Shown: positions 28,995-37,841, counted from the stretch's first letter. The stretch: DNA of 64,000 nt from Pantoea endophytica (GCF_002858935.1 NZ_PJRT01000010.1:169632-233631); one strand, 5' to 3'. A program made the numbers and translations. The notes: generated by a model not told the origin, from the sequence alone.

Positions 28995-29093
28995 GGAGCT
29001 CATTACTTCGGCGACGGCGCGCACGGCGGCTTCACTGCAGCTGAGTTTGGTGGCGGCGTTCTTAAAATCCTGATCGGTCAGCGTCTGCGACAT
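28953..29093 (-). pseudogene. N-terminal fragment of an N-acetylmuramidase-type lysozyme
   Basis: From ATG 29093 it reads MSQTLTDQDFKNAATKLS then CSEAAVRAVAEVMSSGIG. This resembles the start of DUF3380-type N-acetylmuramidases, where AxxAVAEVESxGxGF carries the catalytic glutamate. The Glu is replaced by Met here, and similarity stops at about 28994, precisely where the IS4 remnant begins. The rest of the frame runs into IS sequence and stops at 28953. The intact gene may have been a phage endolysin or a T6SS cargo. Family recognition is from memory of the motif. Confidence 0.55.
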
Positions 29094-29307
29094 AACGAAT
29101 ATCCTGTTTGTGTCGCACGTCTTGCGCGAAAGGGGGGGTTGTTCGTTGAGATTCTCTATCTCTCGTTGTTGTTTTAACAACGCCAATAGCAAAGCGTGAT
29201 CGTAAAAGCTTTATTGATTACCAACTCTAATTATTTCTGGTCCGGACAATCTGAGGGATGTAACGTAAACATCAGTGACTACATGGATTAAAGGTTAGGG
29301 ATTAACG

Positions 29308-29829
29308 ATGCCAATTATCGGTAAGATGATTTTGAACGGCGCAGATTTCGTGCCGTTGAATCTGTATGGCGTGGGCGTCTTCATGGCGTTTTCCGGGAAA
29401 GGTGCCTACAGAAATATTCCTGCATGTATGGCCGTCCCAAACGTTGGGCCTATCCCACCGGGTAAATACTGGATTGTTGAGCGTGGGAGGGGTGGCCTGC
29501 TGTCATGGGCTAAGGCAAAGTCACAGGATTTATATAACCGCGTTTTTAACGGTGCTGAATTTGATCGCGACGAATGGTTTGCTTTATATCGTGACGATCT
29601 GAGCATTGATGATGAAACGTGGATTAATGACGTCAAACGCGGATTATTTCGCCTCCATCCCGGCCGCGTATCTGAAGGATGTATAACTCTCCACCTTAAT
29701 TCAGACTATGCGCTAATTCGTAATGCCCTTCTGAGAACAGCGTCGATCCCGGTTCCTTGCATGAAAAATTTAATGGCGCGCGGATACATTGAGGTGGTTG
29801 CCGGTGGTTATTCAAACACTTGCCCGTAA
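29308..29829 (+). CDS. Tlde1-like T6SS effector (DUF2778, L,D-transpeptidase-like fold)
   Basis: A 173-residue protein without signal peptide. The segment VPNVGPIPPGKYWIVERG followed by the His/Cys motif RLHPGRVSEGCITL matches the DUF2778/Tlde1 family. Members cut peptide stems or exchange D-amino acids on tetrapeptides and are delivered to the periplasm of rivals by type VI secretion. His and Cys of HPGRVSEGC would be catalytic. It is followed at once by a small membrane protein (immunity candidate) and an Hcp gene, supporting the effector call. The ATG follows an AGGG site. Composition is less GC-rich than the backbone. No other T6SS genes are in the window. Confidence 0.75.
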   Translation: MPIIGKMILNGADFVPLNLYGVGVFMAFSGKGAYRNIPACMAVPNVGPIPPGKYWIVERGRGGLLSWAKAKSQDLYNRVFNGAEFDRDEWFALYRDDLSIDDETWINDVKRGLFRLHPGRVSEGCITLHLNSDYALIRNALLRTASIPVPCMKNLMARGYIEVVAGGYSNTCP

Positions 29830-30076
29830 AGCGGCCAAAGTCGCTTTTTTTCTCGCGCTGATGCTCGTTGTCGCCCGTACTCTGGGCCCGCCAGAGTTAT
29901 GGTTTAACGAACAATTAGCCTTGAAAATCGGCCAAATGATCTACGGGAATGAAGAGATTGGAGCGGATCGTTTTTACGACATCTATTTCTACATGTCCGT
30001 ATGCACAGTGATTCCCATCACGGTTGTTATTTACATTTTAACAATGAAGTTAATCAAAAAAATAAGGAGCAAATAA
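29804..30076 (+). CDS. Putative Tlde1 immunity protein, membrane-anchored
   Basis: A 90-residue protein with two hydrophobic segments (AAKVAFFLALMLVVARTLG near the N-terminus, and VCTVIPITVVIYILTM near the C-terminus). About 40 periplasmic-type residues lie between them. It starts at GTG 29804, nine bases after GAGG, and overlaps the effector stop by 26 bp; TTG 29789 is an alternative. Tight coupling to the effector and a membrane/periplasmic location are what an immunity protein against a periplasmic peptidoglycan enzyme needs. I cannot confirm homology to a known Tldi family. Confidence 0.6.
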   Translation: MVIQTLARKAAKVAFFLALMLVVARTLGPPELWFNEQLALKIGQMIYGNEEIGADRFYDIYFYMSVCTVIPITVVIYILTMKLIKKIRSK

Positions 30077-30568
30077 ATGCCAATTCCTCCGTATATGTGG
30101 CTTAAAGACGATGGTGGCGCGGATATTAGAGGTTCTGTCGATGTTCACGAACGTGAAGGCAGCATTGAAATTATCGGCCTGAGCCACGGTATTAACCTGC
30201 CGGTAGACACCGCTAACGGCAAAATAACCGGCACGCGCCAGCATTCATCAATGATGATCGAGAAAGAGGTGGATAGCTCAACGCCTTATCTCTATAAAGC
30301 AGCGGCCACCGGCCAGACGCTGAAAAGCGCCGAAATTCGTTTCTACAACATCAGCGATGCGGGCCAAGAGGTGTGCTATTACACCGTGCTGATGGAAAAC
30401 GTGAAAGTCACCGGCGTTAACTGCGGCGTGGCCAACACAAAACTGTCGGGCAATGACAAGCTGAACCACACGGAAAGCGTCAGTCTGCAGTATGAAAAAA
30501 TCACCTGGCGTATTGTGGATGGTAATATCCAGTACACGGACGCATGGAACGAACGTCCTTCTGCGTAA
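30077..30568 (+). CDS. hcp: Orphan Hcp (T6SS tube protein, TssD)
   Basis: A 163-residue protein of the Hcp family: N-terminus MPIPPYMWLKDDGGADIRGS, then SIEIIGLSHGINLPVD and KEVDSSTPYLYKAAATGQTL, the usual Hcp core, and a C-terminal EKITWRIVDGNIQYTDAWNE. Hcp hexamers stack into the T6SS tube and carry small effectors in their lumen. The ATG directly abuts the immunity stop and has a strong AAGGAG. No sheath, baseplate or VgrG genes are present here, so it must rely on a T6SS encoded elsewhere. It probably loads the neighbouring Tlde1-like effector. Confidence 0.9.
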   Translation: MPIPPYMWLKDDGGADIRGSVDVHEREGSIEIIGLSHGINLPVDTANGKITGTRQHSSMMIEKEVDSSTPYLYKAAATGQTLKSAEIRFYNISDAGQEVCYYTVLMENVKVTGVNCGVANTKLSGNDKLNHTESVSLQYEKITWRIVDGNIQYTDAWNERPSA

Positions 30569-30839
30569 TCCGTTAGTAATTAACTTTCACTCAGCAAATA
30601 AAGCTTTTCCAAAGAACTTCGAAGAATTTTATGCCTTGCCACAGTCTGAACGTGACAAAATGATCGCAAGCGCTGATGTTTTTAGCATCGACTTAAACGT
30701 TCACACCGATAAGATTGTGCGTGGCCGCCTGGATGACATCAACGCAGGGAAAATTACTGTCATTGAATCGTCCCTTCAGCTGTTACCGAATGAGCCGGGT
30801 GTTGAACACATCGTTATGAAGCTAAAAAATCCAGCTTAA
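30519..30839 (+). CDS. Small hypothetical protein after hcp
   Basis: About 106 residues from ATG 30519 (or 115 from ATG 30492). Both starts lie inside the end of hcp in another frame, and neither has a convincing ribosome site. The part beyond hcp (FHSANKAFPKNFEEFYALPQ...) is polar and soluble-looking and ends ...IVMKLKNPA. I do not recognise the family. It could be a translationally coupled accessory or immunity protein, or the tail of a gene whose 5' end was replaced by hcp. It is followed by a hairpin that the second IS4 remnant interrupts. Confidence 0.45.
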   Translation: MVISSTRTHGTNVLLRNPLVINFHSANKAFPKNFEEFYALPQSERDKMIASADVFSIDLNVHTDKIVRGRLDDINAGKITVIESSLQLLPNEPGVEHIVMKLKNPA

Positions 30840-30871
30840 ACGTGAAATAAAAAAAGCCCCGGAAACGGGGC

Positions 30872-31051
30872 TAATGCCAGTCAGTTAAGCCTGACTGGCA
30901 TTTTTTCTTTTGGCTGTCGGGTACTTCCAGGGCCTCTCTTTCTCCACTCTCGGGAATGACCGCTCCCGTCGCCCCGCAGTTTGACTATCTGGTTTTTTGC
31001 TGCGCAGCGTCAGCCGGTTATTCTGCAGCCCCTGCTTGATTTCCCGACACC
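30872..31051 (-). mobile_element. IS4-family remnant, copy 2
   Basis: Nearly identical to copy 1 (four substitutions seen in 180 bp, no gaps), in the same orientation and with the same internal deletion in the transposase tail. It starts TAATGCC directly after the right arm of the hairpin AGCCCCG GAAA CGGGGC and ends five bases before the mtnK stop codon. The two copies bracket 1.9 kb containing the Tlde1/Hcp genes. Its IS-end hairpin with T run (30873-30906) can act as a terminator for the Hcp operon. Confidence 0.85.
30873..30906 (+). terminator. IS-borne terminator hairpin after the hcp operon
   Basis: Same perfect 12-bp stem and T run as at 28816-28849. Just upstream, AGCCCCG/CGGGGCT (30855-30872) is a second hairpin that has lost its T tract. 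Confidence 0.75.
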
Positions 31052-31055
31052 AGCA

Positions 31056-32255
31056 TTAACCCGCCTGACGAATCCGCGCAATCAGCGCATCCACATCAGC
31101 AACATGATCGGCAGCCAGAATCAGCGTGCGTCCCAACGTGATACAGCTGCGAATGCACTCGGTGCGCATGGTTTCATCTTCAATCTGTTTGAAATCCGCA
31201 ACGTGAGACATCCCCACCGTGCGACGGATCAACTCGGTACCGCAATAACCCAAGGTATCGCGCCACACTTTGCGCAGGAAAGATTCGGCGTAACCGGGAT
31301 AGGCCAGCGCCACATCGCGGGTTTTCTCTTTCGCCAATTCCAGGAAGCGGCTGGCAAACTGATTACAAATATCCTGCACGTCACTCAGACGACGTTCACG
31401 CCCTTCTGCCGCCTCACGCGGCGCCAGCAAGCCCGGCAGGCAGCAGTAGTTGATCAGCAAGTTGCCTATCGCGCTGCCGACATCAAAACCTATCGGCCCA
31501 AAGTAACCAAACTCCGCATCAATCACTTTCAGGCTGCCATCGGCGACAAAGATGGAACCGCTGTGTACATCGCCATGCAGCAAGGCTTCCGCATCGGCGA
31601 AGAAACGGTGTTTGAGACCGGCCACGGCGATTTTTAGCGCATCGTCGCTGCGCAGGCTGACCACCAGCGATTCCAGCGCCGCAGGATATTTGTTGCGCTC
31701 ATGGTCAATAAACGGATCGTTGAAGAATAAGTCTTCGGTGATTTCGCACATTTCCGGATTAATGAAACGCGCCACTTCGGCTTTTTTCTTATGCGGATGC
31801 AGGAAGAAATCGGAGGTATGGAACAGCGTCTGCGCCAGATATTCGCCAACCTGACGACCGGCCTGCGGATAATACGCGCCCTTCACCAATTCGCTCCGCC
31901 AGATACGATGACTGGAGAGATCCTCCATCACCATCACCGCCAATTCGGCATCGTAATGAGTGACGTTGACGGTGTGCTGCGGGCAATGTTTGTAGTGCTC
32001 AATCAACGTCTGCGCTTCGAGACGCGCACGATCCAGCGTGAGTGGCCAGGATTCACCGACACAACGCACATAGGGTAGCGCCTGTTTTACCACCACGCGG
32101 CTGCGGCCTTGATTATCGAAAATTTTAAACACCAGGTTGAGATTGCCATCCCCGATCTCCTCGGCGCTCACCAGCGCTGACGGATCGTCCACGCCGCCAA
32201 ATTGTTGAGCATATTCCACAGCATCGGCAGCATTGAACGTACGGTATTGCGACAT
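31056..32255 (-). CDS. mtnK: 5-methylthioribose kinase
   Basis: Methionine salvage enzyme (399 aa) that phosphorylates 5-methylthioribose at C1 with ATP, in the cytoplasm. It has a protein-kinase-like/APH fold: [11 protein letters not shown] in the N-lobe, catalytic loop [13 protein letters not shown] and metal motif [15 protein letters not shown]. The start at [21 protein letters not shown] gives the usual length of 399; an upstream in-frame start adds 17 residues. It is divergent from mtnA across a MetJ operator. The 3' end is five bases from the IS4 remnant, so its own terminator is probably lost. Confidence 0.95.
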   Translation of the reverse strand: MSQYRTFNAADAVEYAQQFGGVDDPSALVSAEEIGDGNLNLVFKIFDNQGRSRVVVKQALPYVRCVGESWPLTLDRARLEAQTLIEHYKHCPQHTVNVTHYDAELAVMVMEDLSSHRIWRSELVKGAYYPQAGRQVGEYLAQTLFHTSDFFLHPHKKKAEVARFINPEMCEITEDLFFNDPFIDHERNKYPAALESLVVSLRSDDALKIAVAGLKHRFFADAEALLHGDVHSGSIFVADGSLKVIDAEFGYFGPIGFDVGSAIGNLLINYCCLPGLLAPREAAEGRERRLSDVQDICNQFASRFLELAKEKTRDVALAYPGYAESFLRKVWRDTLGYCGTELIRRTVGMSHVADFKQIEDETMRTECIRSCITLGRTLILAADHVADVDALIARIRQAG

Positions 32256-32284
32256 TGCCTGTTCCTCGATTATCGATAGTAATA

Positions 32285-32308
32285 AGCCGTTCAGACGTCT
32301 ATACATCC
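32285..32308. promoter_or_regulatory. MetJ operator between mtnK and mtnA
   Basis: A perfect met box AGACGTCT at 32293-32300 is flanked in phase by AGCCGTTC (5/8) and ATACATCC (5/8). It serves both divergent genes. MetJ binding is inferred. Confidence 0.75.
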
Positions 32309-32360
32309 GTTACGCATGTTGGCACAATAGCCAGCATTAACGCAACAGGGATTTCACACC

Positions 32361-33380
32361 ATGCAAACACTTCGTACCACCAGCCTTGAGGTCCGCGATA
32401 ATCAACTGTGGATCCTTGACCAGCAGGCGCTGCCACAACAACAGAACTGGCTGCCCGCGCACAGCGTTACAGAGTTGGTCGAGCACATTCATGCCTTGCG
32501 CGTGCGCGGTGCGCCGCTGATTGGCCTCTCAGCCAGTTTGCTGCTGGCGCTGCTGGGTGAGCAAGGCGCAGCGCGCGCAGAATTAGTGACGGCGCTTGAG
32601 GTGCTGCGCGCGGCGCGCCCAACGGCGGTGAACCTGATGAATAACCTTGATCGCATGAAAACTGCGTTGGCCGAAAGTGATTTCGTCACGGCGCTGAGCC
32701 GCGAAGCACTGCGTCTGGTGGCCGAAGATAAGCAACTGTGTGACCACATCGCCCGCGCCGGCAGCACGCTGGTAAAACCGGGCAGCCAGCTGCTGACGCA
32801 CTGCAATACCGGTGGGCTGGCGACGGCCGGCGTCGGCACGGCGCTCGGCGTTATCGCTTATGCCCACCAGCAAGGTTTGGTGAAAAATGTCTGGGTGGAT
32901 GAGACGCGACCGCTGCTGCAAGGTGGCCGTTTAACCGCGTGGGAGCTGGGTGAGCTAAACATTCCTTATCAGCTGATTACCGACTCGATGGCCGCCAGTC
33001 TAATGGCGCGCGGCGTGGTCGATGCTATTTGGGTCGGCGCGGATCGTATCGCAGCGAATGGTGATGTCGCTAACAAGATTGGCACCTATAGCTTGGCCGT
33101 GCTGGCGCACTATCACGGTATTCCGTTCTACGTCGCCGCACCGCACACCACGCTGGATAGTCAATGTCCAAACGGCGACGCCATCCCTATCGAGCAGCGC
33201 GCCGCCAGCGAAGTGACCGGCGTTGCAGGCAGTTTTGGTAGCGTGCAGTGGGCACCGGAAAGTGCGGCAGTCTATAATCCGGCCTTTGATGTGACGCCAG
33301 CGGCGTTGATTAGCGGTTGGGTGCTGGATACCGGTGTGGTGACGCCTGCGCAGGTAGAGGAAGGGATATTTTTGCCGTAA
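32361..33380 (+). CDS. mtnA: Methylthioribose-1-phosphate isomerase
   Basis: Converts 5-methylthioribose-1-phosphate to methylthioribulose-1-phosphate (339 aa, eIF2B-like fold). Landmarks are [14 protein letters not shown], the catalytic cysteine in [20 protein letters not shown], and the catalytic aspartate in [20 protein letters not shown]. It is transcribed divergently from mtnK. Downstream it is convergent with mtnD, and an intergenic repeat lies between them. Confidence 0.96.
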   Translation: MQTLRTTSLEVRDNQLWILDQQALPQQQNWLPAHSVTELVEHIHALRVRGAPLIGLSASLLLALLGEQGAARAELVTALEVLRAARPTAVNLMNNLDRMKTALAESDFVTALSREALRLVAEDKQLCDHIARAGSTLVKPGSQLLTHCNTGGLATAGVGTALGVIAYAHQQGLVKNVWVDETRPLLQGGRLTAWELGELNIPYQLITDSMAASLMARGVVDAIWVGADRIAANGDVANKIGTYSLAVLAHYHGIPFYVAAPHTTLDSQCPNGDAIPIEQRAASEVTGVAGSFGSVQWAPESAAVYNPAFDVTPAALISGWVLDTGVVTPAQVEEGIFLP

Positions 33381-33390
33381 ATAGGCGCAA

Positions 33391-33501
33391 TTTTCCCCTC
33401 ACCCTAACCCTCTCCCACAACTGGGAGAGGGAACCGATCGAGCAAATCTGCACGCTTGGTTTTCTCCCTCGCCCGCTTGCGGGAGAGGGCCGGGATGAGG
33501 G
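33391..33501. repeat. Intergenic repeat family, copy B
   Basis: Same ends as copy A (CCCTCACCCTAACCCTCTCCC ... GGCCGGGATGAGGG) with a single internal GGGAGAGGGAACCGAT unit and hairpin CTCGCCCGCTTGCGGGAGAG. It fills the gap between convergent mtnA and mtnD. Confidence 0.85.
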
Positions 33502-33508
33502 CAAAAAA

Positions 33509-34051
33509 TCACGCCAAACGCGGATACGCATCAGCAATCTTATCGCCGGTGAAATTCGCGACCCAGCCTTCCTGATTATCGAAAATGCGGATCGCGGTAA
33601 AGTGCGGCTCAGAACCCATATCAAACCAGTGCGCCGTGCCAGCGGGCACTGAGATCAGATCATTCTTCTCACACAAAATCTGATACACCTCGCCCTCCAG
33701 ATGCAGACAGAACAGCCCTGAACCTTCAACAAAGAAGCGTACTTCATCTTCGCTATGCGTATGTTCATTAAGGAACTTGGTGCGCAGTACCTCTTTCTGC
33801 GGATTATCCGCACGCATGCTCAGCACATCCCAGCTCTGATAGCCCTTCTCGGCCACCAGACGATCAATCGCATGTTGATAGGCGTTAATCACCGTCTCTG
33901 CATCAGGATCCGCACCCAAATCGCGATCGGCTTCCCAGCGTTCAAAGCGCACGTTTTTCGCGTTAAGACGCTCGCGAATCGCCTCGGCATCGGTGCTGTG
34001 CCACACCGGTTGCTGGGCTTCGGTATCGGTAAAAATGGTCAATGCACTCAT
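33509..34051 (-). CDS. mtnD: Acireductone dioxygenase
   Basis: Cupin metalloenzyme (180 aa) that oxidises acireductone to 2-oxo-4-methylthiobutyrate plus formate (Fe form), or in an off-pathway reaction (Ni form). Metal ligands are visible in [18 protein letters not shown] (His, His, Glu) and in [11 protein letters not shown] (His). The start at MSALTIFTD lies one base after the mtnC stop; an upstream in-frame start would overlap mtnC. Last gene of the mtnBCD operon. Confidence 0.95.
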   Translation of the reverse strand: MSALTIFTDTEAQQPVWHSTDAEAIRERLNAKNVRFERWEADRDLGADPDAETVINAYQHAIDRLVAEKGYQSWDVLSMRADNPQKEVLRTKFLNEHTHSEDEVRFFVEGSGLFCLHLEGEVYQILCEKNDLISVPAGTAHWFDMGSEPHFTAIRIFDNQEGWVANFTGDKIADAYPRLA

Positions 34052-34052
34052 G

Positions 34053-34736
34053 TTAAATCGACTCCGGTTTAATCTGGGAAAAATCGTTGACCTGGTGATG
34101 ACGACTGGCGTTATCCGCCGCGCCACGAATTAACTGCACGGTATGCCAGCCCGCATCCGCTGCCGCATCCAGCTCCTGATGAATATCCGACAGGAACAGC
34201 AATGACGCAGGCGCAAGGCCGATTTTTTCGGCGATACTGCGATACGATTGCGCTTCACGTTTCGCGCCGACGCCGGTATCAAAATAGCCGCTGAACAGCG
34301 AGGTTAAATCACCTTCATCGCTGTAGCCAAATAACAGTTTTTGCGCGGCCACCGATCCCGAGGAATAAACATACAGACCAATCCCCTGCTGCTGCCAGCG
34401 CGCAAAAGCCGGCAGCACGTCGGGATAGAGGTGGCCGGTGAACTGGCCTTCAACGTAGCCGGCGCGCCAAATCATGCCCTGCAGGGCTTTGAGGCCCGGT
34501 GATTTGCGATCCTCATCGATATAATTCTTGAGTGTGGTAATCAGCTCCTCCAGCGTGGCCTGAGGCGCAGCGGACTCTGCACGCACCGCGTTGAGTGCGG
34601 CGGCGACGTTTTCATCGGTATGATTTTCCCGCACGTACGCCGCTAAACGCTGACGCGCATAAGGAAACAATACCTGATGCACAAACTGGATATCGCTGGT
34701 GGTGCCTTCAATATCGGTAACAATGGCGCGGATCAT
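34053..34736 (-). CDS. mtnC: Enolase-phosphatase E1
   Basis: Bifunctional HAD-family enzyme (227 aa) that enolises and dephosphorylates diketo-methylthiopentyl-1-phosphate to acireductone. HAD motif I is [11 protein letters not shown], the threonine/serine motif is in YVYSSGS, and the C-terminal acidic motif is [13 protein letters not shown]. It overlaps the mtnB stop by four bases and is followed by mtnD after one base, so the three are translationally coupled. Confidence 0.95.
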   Translation of the reverse strand: MIRAIVTDIEGTTSDIQFVHQVLFPYARQRLAAYVRENHTDENVAAALNAVRAESAAPQATLEELITTLKNYIDEDRKSPGLKALQGMIWRAGYVEGQFTGHLYPDVLPAFARWQQQGIGLYVYSSGSVAAQKLLFGYSDEGDLTSLFSGYFDTGVGAKREAQSYRSIAEKIGLAPASLLFLSDIHQELDAAADAGWHTVQLIRGAADNASRHHQVNDFSQIKPESI

Positions 34737-35347
34737 TTGGCCTCCAGCAGGCGACGTTGCAGTTCACATTCAAAAAGGAATTCCAGACCTTCCAGATGGC
34801 GACGCGCTTCGTTCACGTCCTTGCCCCAGCAGGTCAAACCGTGGCCGCGCAGCAGAAAACCATATTGCAGCGGCGTAGCGGCGGCAAAAGCTTCAATACG
34901 CTGCGCCAGCGCCGTCATGTCCTGATCGTTATCGAACAAGGGAATGGCGATGGTGTTCAGATGCGTCTGCTGTCCGGCCAGCGTTTTCTGCATCTCATAA
35001 CCACTGAGCAGCAGCGCATCGCCCTTCTCCACCCGCGACAGCACCGTCGAGTTGACCGTGTGCGTATGCAGCACCGCACCCGCCTGCGGAAACAGGCGAT
35101 AAATCAAGGTATGCAGGCCGGTTTCCGCCGAAGGCGTGCGGCCCGATGGCACGGCGTTGGTAGCGATTTCAACCTGGATAAAATCATCGCGCGTCAGGCT
35201 GCCTTTATCTTTGCCGGACGCACTCAGCAGACAATACTCCGCGTCCTGCCGCACCGACATATTACCGCCGGTCGCAGGTGCCCAGCCTTTGCCACCAATC
35301 CAGTGGCAGGCGGCCACTAAATGTTCCAGTGGAAGAAAATCCGTCAT
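34733..35347 (-). CDS. mtnB: Methylthioribulose-1-phosphate dehydratase
   Basis: Class II aldolase-fold zinc enzyme (204 aa) that dehydrates methylthioribulose-1-phosphate to the diketo compound used by MtnC. Zinc ligands lie in [14 protein letters not shown], with a further His in [12 protein letters not shown]-terminal [18 protein letters not shown] is the phosphate-binding segment. First gene of the mtnBCD operon, divergent from mtnE, with a MetJ operator between them. Confidence 0.95.
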   Translation of the reverse strand: MTDFLPLEHLVAACHWIGGKGWAPATGGNMSVRQDAEYCLLSASGKDKGSLTRDDFIQVEIATNAVPSGRTPSAETGLHTLIYRLFPQAGAVLHTHTVNSTVLSRVEKGDALLLSGYEMQKTLAGQQTHLNTIAIPLFDNDQDMTALAQRIEAFAAATPLQYGFLLRGHGLTCWGKDVNEARRHLEGLEFLFECELQRRLLEAK

Positions 35348-35376
35348 AGCGATATACCGACTCCGCAGGTTAGTTT

Positions 35377-35392
35377 AGACGTCTAAGCGTCT
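35377..35392. promoter_or_regulatory. MetJ operator between mtnB and mtnE
   Basis: A perfect met box AGACGTCT (35377-35384) is followed in phase by AAGCGTCT (6/8). It lies 30 bp before mtnB and about 87 bp before mtnE. Confidence 0.78.
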
Positions 35393-35478
35393 CGATTGCC
35401 AAATATTAACATCCTGTTTATAGTGGCAGCAACGCAGGGTTTCTCCGCAACGACATTCGCGCTTAAGGCCACAAAACA

Positions 35479-36639
35479 ATGACGCAGCACAACCTGATCC
35501 CCGAGAGCAAATTACCGGCGCTCGGCACTACCATCTTTACGCAAATGAGTGCGTTAGCTCAGCAGCACAACGCCATCAACCTGTCGCAAGGCTTCCCCGA
35601 TTTTGACGGTCCGCGCTATTTGCAGGAGCGCCTGGCGCATCACGTGAGTCAGGGCGCCAACCAATATGCACCGATGATCGGCGTACTGCCACTGCGTGAG
35701 GCGATTGTTGAGAAAACCGCCGCGCTTTACGGCCACACGCCTGACGTCAACAGCGATATCACCGTGACGACGGGCGCGACAGAAGCGTTGTACGCTGCGA
35801 TCACCGCGCTGGTGCGTCAAGGTGATGAAGTGATCTGCTTTGACCCAAGCTACGACAGCTACGCGCCTGCGGTGCAACTGGCGGGCGGCGTGTTAAAACG
35901 CATCGCCCTGCAGCCGCCGGGTTTCCGCGTTGACTGGCGCGAATTCCGCGGCCTGTTGAGCAGCAAAACCCGCTTAGTGATCCTGAACACGCCGCATAAT
36001 CCGTCCGCCACCGTGTGGCGCAAAAGCGATTATGCCGAGCTGTGGCAGGCGATTGCGGAGCAGGAAATCTATGTGCTGAGCGACGAAGTGTATGAGCACA
36101 TCTGTTTCACTGAAGAGGGCCACGCCAGCGTGTTAGCGCATGCTGAACTACGTCAGCGATCCATCGCGGTGTCATCTTTTGGTAAAACCTTCCACATGAC
36201 CGGCTGGAAAGTGGGTTATTGCATTGCCCCGGCGGCGATCAGCGCTGAAATCCGCAAGGTGCATCAATATCTGACCTTCTCGGTGAATACGCCGGCACAA
36301 CTGGCGATTGCCGACATGCTGCGTCAGGCGCCTGAGCACTATCGCGAACTGCCGGAGTTCTACCGCGCGCGCCGCGATCGCTTTATCCAGGCGCTCTCCG
36401 CCAGCCGTTTCAAGCTGCTGCCGTGCGAAGGCACTTACTTCCTGCTGGTCGATTACAGCGCCATTTCCGATCTGGATGACGTGAGCTTCTGCCAGCTGCT
36501 GACCAAAGAAGTCGGCGTGGCGGCGATTCCGCTGTCGGTGTTCTGCGCCGAACCTTTCCCGCACAAGCTGATTCGCCTGTGCTTTGCCAAACAGGAAGCG
36601 ACGCTCGACGCCGCTGCGGAGCGCTTATGTCAGCTTTGA
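35479..36639 (+). CDS. mtnE: Methionine/glutamine aminotransferase (YbdL/MtnE type)
   Basis: Class I PLP aminotransferase (386 aa) that closes the salvage cycle by transaminating 2-oxo-4-methylthiobutyrate to methionine, using glutamine as the likely donor. The PLP lysine is in SSFGKTFHMTGWKVGY. Also visible are NLSQGFPDFDGP, TVTTGATEALYAA and LNTPHNPSATVW. It is closest to E. coli YbdL in sequence pattern. Divergent from mtnB over met boxes; the last 13 bp overlap yafV, consistent with coupled function. Confidence 0.93.
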   Translation: MTQHNLIPESKLPALGTTIFTQMSALAQQHNAINLSQGFPDFDGPRYLQERLAHHVSQGANQYAPMIGVLPLREAIVEKTAALYGHTPDVNSDITVTTGATEALYAAITALVRQGDEVICFDPSYDSYAPAVQLAGGVLKRIALQPPGFRVDWREFRGLLSSKTRLVILNTPHNPSATVWRKSDYAELWQAIAEQEIYVLSDEVYEHICFTEEGHASVLAHAELRQRSIAVSSFGKTFHMTGWKVGYCIAPAAISAEIRKVHQYLTFSVNTPAQLAIADMLRQAPEHYRELPEFYRARRDRFIQALSASRFKLLPCEGTYFLLVDYSAISDLDDVSFCQLLTKEVGVAAIPLSVFCAEPFPHKLIRLCFAKQEATLDAAAERLCQL

Positions 36640-37397
36640 AAATTACCGTTCTGCAGGAAACCCTGAGCTGGATGGATGGCGCGGCTAACCTGCGTCATTT
36701 CGATGGCGTGCTGAAAGGCATTGCAGGCCGCGACATCATTCTGCTGCCGGAAATGTTCACTACCGGTTTTGCTATGGAAGCTGCCGAAAGTTCGCTGCCG
36801 CAGGATGACGTCGTGGCGTGGCTGCACGCGCACGCGCAAACCAGCAATGCGTTAGTCGGCGGCAGCGCGGCAATCCAGACGGAAAAAGGCGCGGTGAACC
36901 GCTTCTTGCTGGTCGAGCCAGACGGCACGCTGCATCAGTACGACAAACGTCACTTGTTCCGCATGGCCAATGAACATCAGCACTATGTGGCGGGTGAAAC
37001 ACGTGAAGTATTTGAGTGGCGCGGCTGGCGGATTCTGCCGCAAATTTGCTACGACCTGCGCTTCCCGGTTTTTTCGCGTAACCACAACGATTACGATTTG
37101 GCGCTGTATGTCGCCAACTGGCCGGCACCGCGTGCGCTGCACTGGCAATCGCTGCTGTTAGCCCGTGCAATTGAAAACCAGGCTTATATCGCCGGTTGTA
37201 ACCGCGTCGGCAGCGATGGCAATCAGCATCAATACAGTGGTGACAGCCGGATTATTTCGCCGCTGGGTGAGATTCTGGCGAGTGGAGAGCCCTTTGCGCG
37301 CGCACGTCTTGATGCGGAGCTTTCGCTGGAGGAGCTGCAAGCCTACCGCGAACGCTTCCCGGCTTGGCGCGATGCGGATGGGTATACGCTGAAGTAA
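36627..37397 (+). CDS. yafV: Omega-amidase YafV (2-oxoglutaramate amidase)
   Basis: Nitrilase-superfamily amidohydrolase (256 aa) with the Glu-Lys-Cys triad in ILLPEMFTTGF, YDKRHLFRM and LPQICYDLRFP. The family hydrolyses 2-oxoglutaramate, the keto acid left when glutamine donates its amino group. Overlap with the aminotransferase gene suggests it pulls the last salvage step forward. The start MSALKITVLQETLSW overlaps mtnE by 13 bp; the longer frame lies inside mtnE. E. coli has the same gene between the fadE and dnaQ regions. Confidence 0.92.
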   Translation: MSALKITVLQETLSWMDGAANLRHFDGVLKGIAGRDIILLPEMFTTGFAMEAAESSLPQDDVVAWLHAHAQTSNALVGGSAAIQTEKGAVNRFLLVEPDGTLHQYDKRHLFRMANEHQHYVAGETREVFEWRGWRILPQICYDLRFPVFSRNHNDYDLALYVANWPAPRALHWQSLLLARAIENQAYIAGCNRVGSDGNQHQYSGDSRIISPLGEILASGEPFARARLDAELSLEELQAYRERFPAWRDADGYTLK

Positions 37398-37461
37398 CCT
37401 CTTTGCCGCGTGGACGCTGCGCGGCACATTTTCCCCTCTCTTAAAAACCCTCTAAAATTTT

Positions 37462-37515
37462 GTTTCCTGCTTGGAAACATGGCATTGTTGCGCTACCATG
37501 TTTCCATGTTGGAAC
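37462..37515. promoter_or_regulatory. Two inverted-repeat operators upstream of higBA
   Basis: GTTTCCTGCTTGGAAAC (37462-37478) and GTTTCCATGTTGGAAC (37500-37515) share the dyad GTTTCC-N5-GGAAAC. They lie just before the toxin gene. They are likely binding sites for autoregulation by HigA, as is usual for type II modules. Confidence 0.6.
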
Positions 37516-37529
37516 ATGTCGAGGGAATG

Positions 37530-37841
37530 ATGCACGTTATCTCAAGGAAAGTGTTTACAGAAGCGACACGGAGTTTTCCAAATGATGCAGCAGCATTGGA
37601 TGCAACTTATCGAACTTTAAATGGCAACGATTTTGCCGATCCAGATGCGCTCAGAGCCTTTTTTCCAAGTCTTGACCGAATGAAATACCGGGCGAAATGG
37701 TGGGTGATTAACGTGGGTGGAAATAATCTCAGAGTGATGTTTTTTGCTGATTTTATAGCCCAACGAATCTTCATTAAACACGTTGTAACGCATGCCGAGT
37801 ATGACAAATGGGTAAAGCATTATCGGGAGAACAAAGAATGA
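37530..37841 (+). CDS. higB: HigB-type toxin (mRNA interferase, RelE superfamily)
   Basis: A 103-residue toxin starting MHVISRKVFTEATRSFPND, with the core FFPSLDRMKYRAKWWVINVGGNNLRVMFF. This resembles the E. coli HigB pattern (FPSLDNFKY...VFNVGGNELRV). Such toxins cut translated mRNA at the ribosome. Two adjacent ATGs exist; the second fits the GAGG spacing and E. coli N-terminus better. The stop overlaps the antitoxin start (ATGA). The toxin-first gene order is typical of higBA. Confidence 0.88.
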   Translation: MHVISRKVFTEATRSFPNDAAALDATYRTLNGNDFADPDALRAFFPSLDRMKYRAKWWVINVGGNNLRVMFFADFIAQRIFIKHVVTHAEYDKWVKHYRENKE

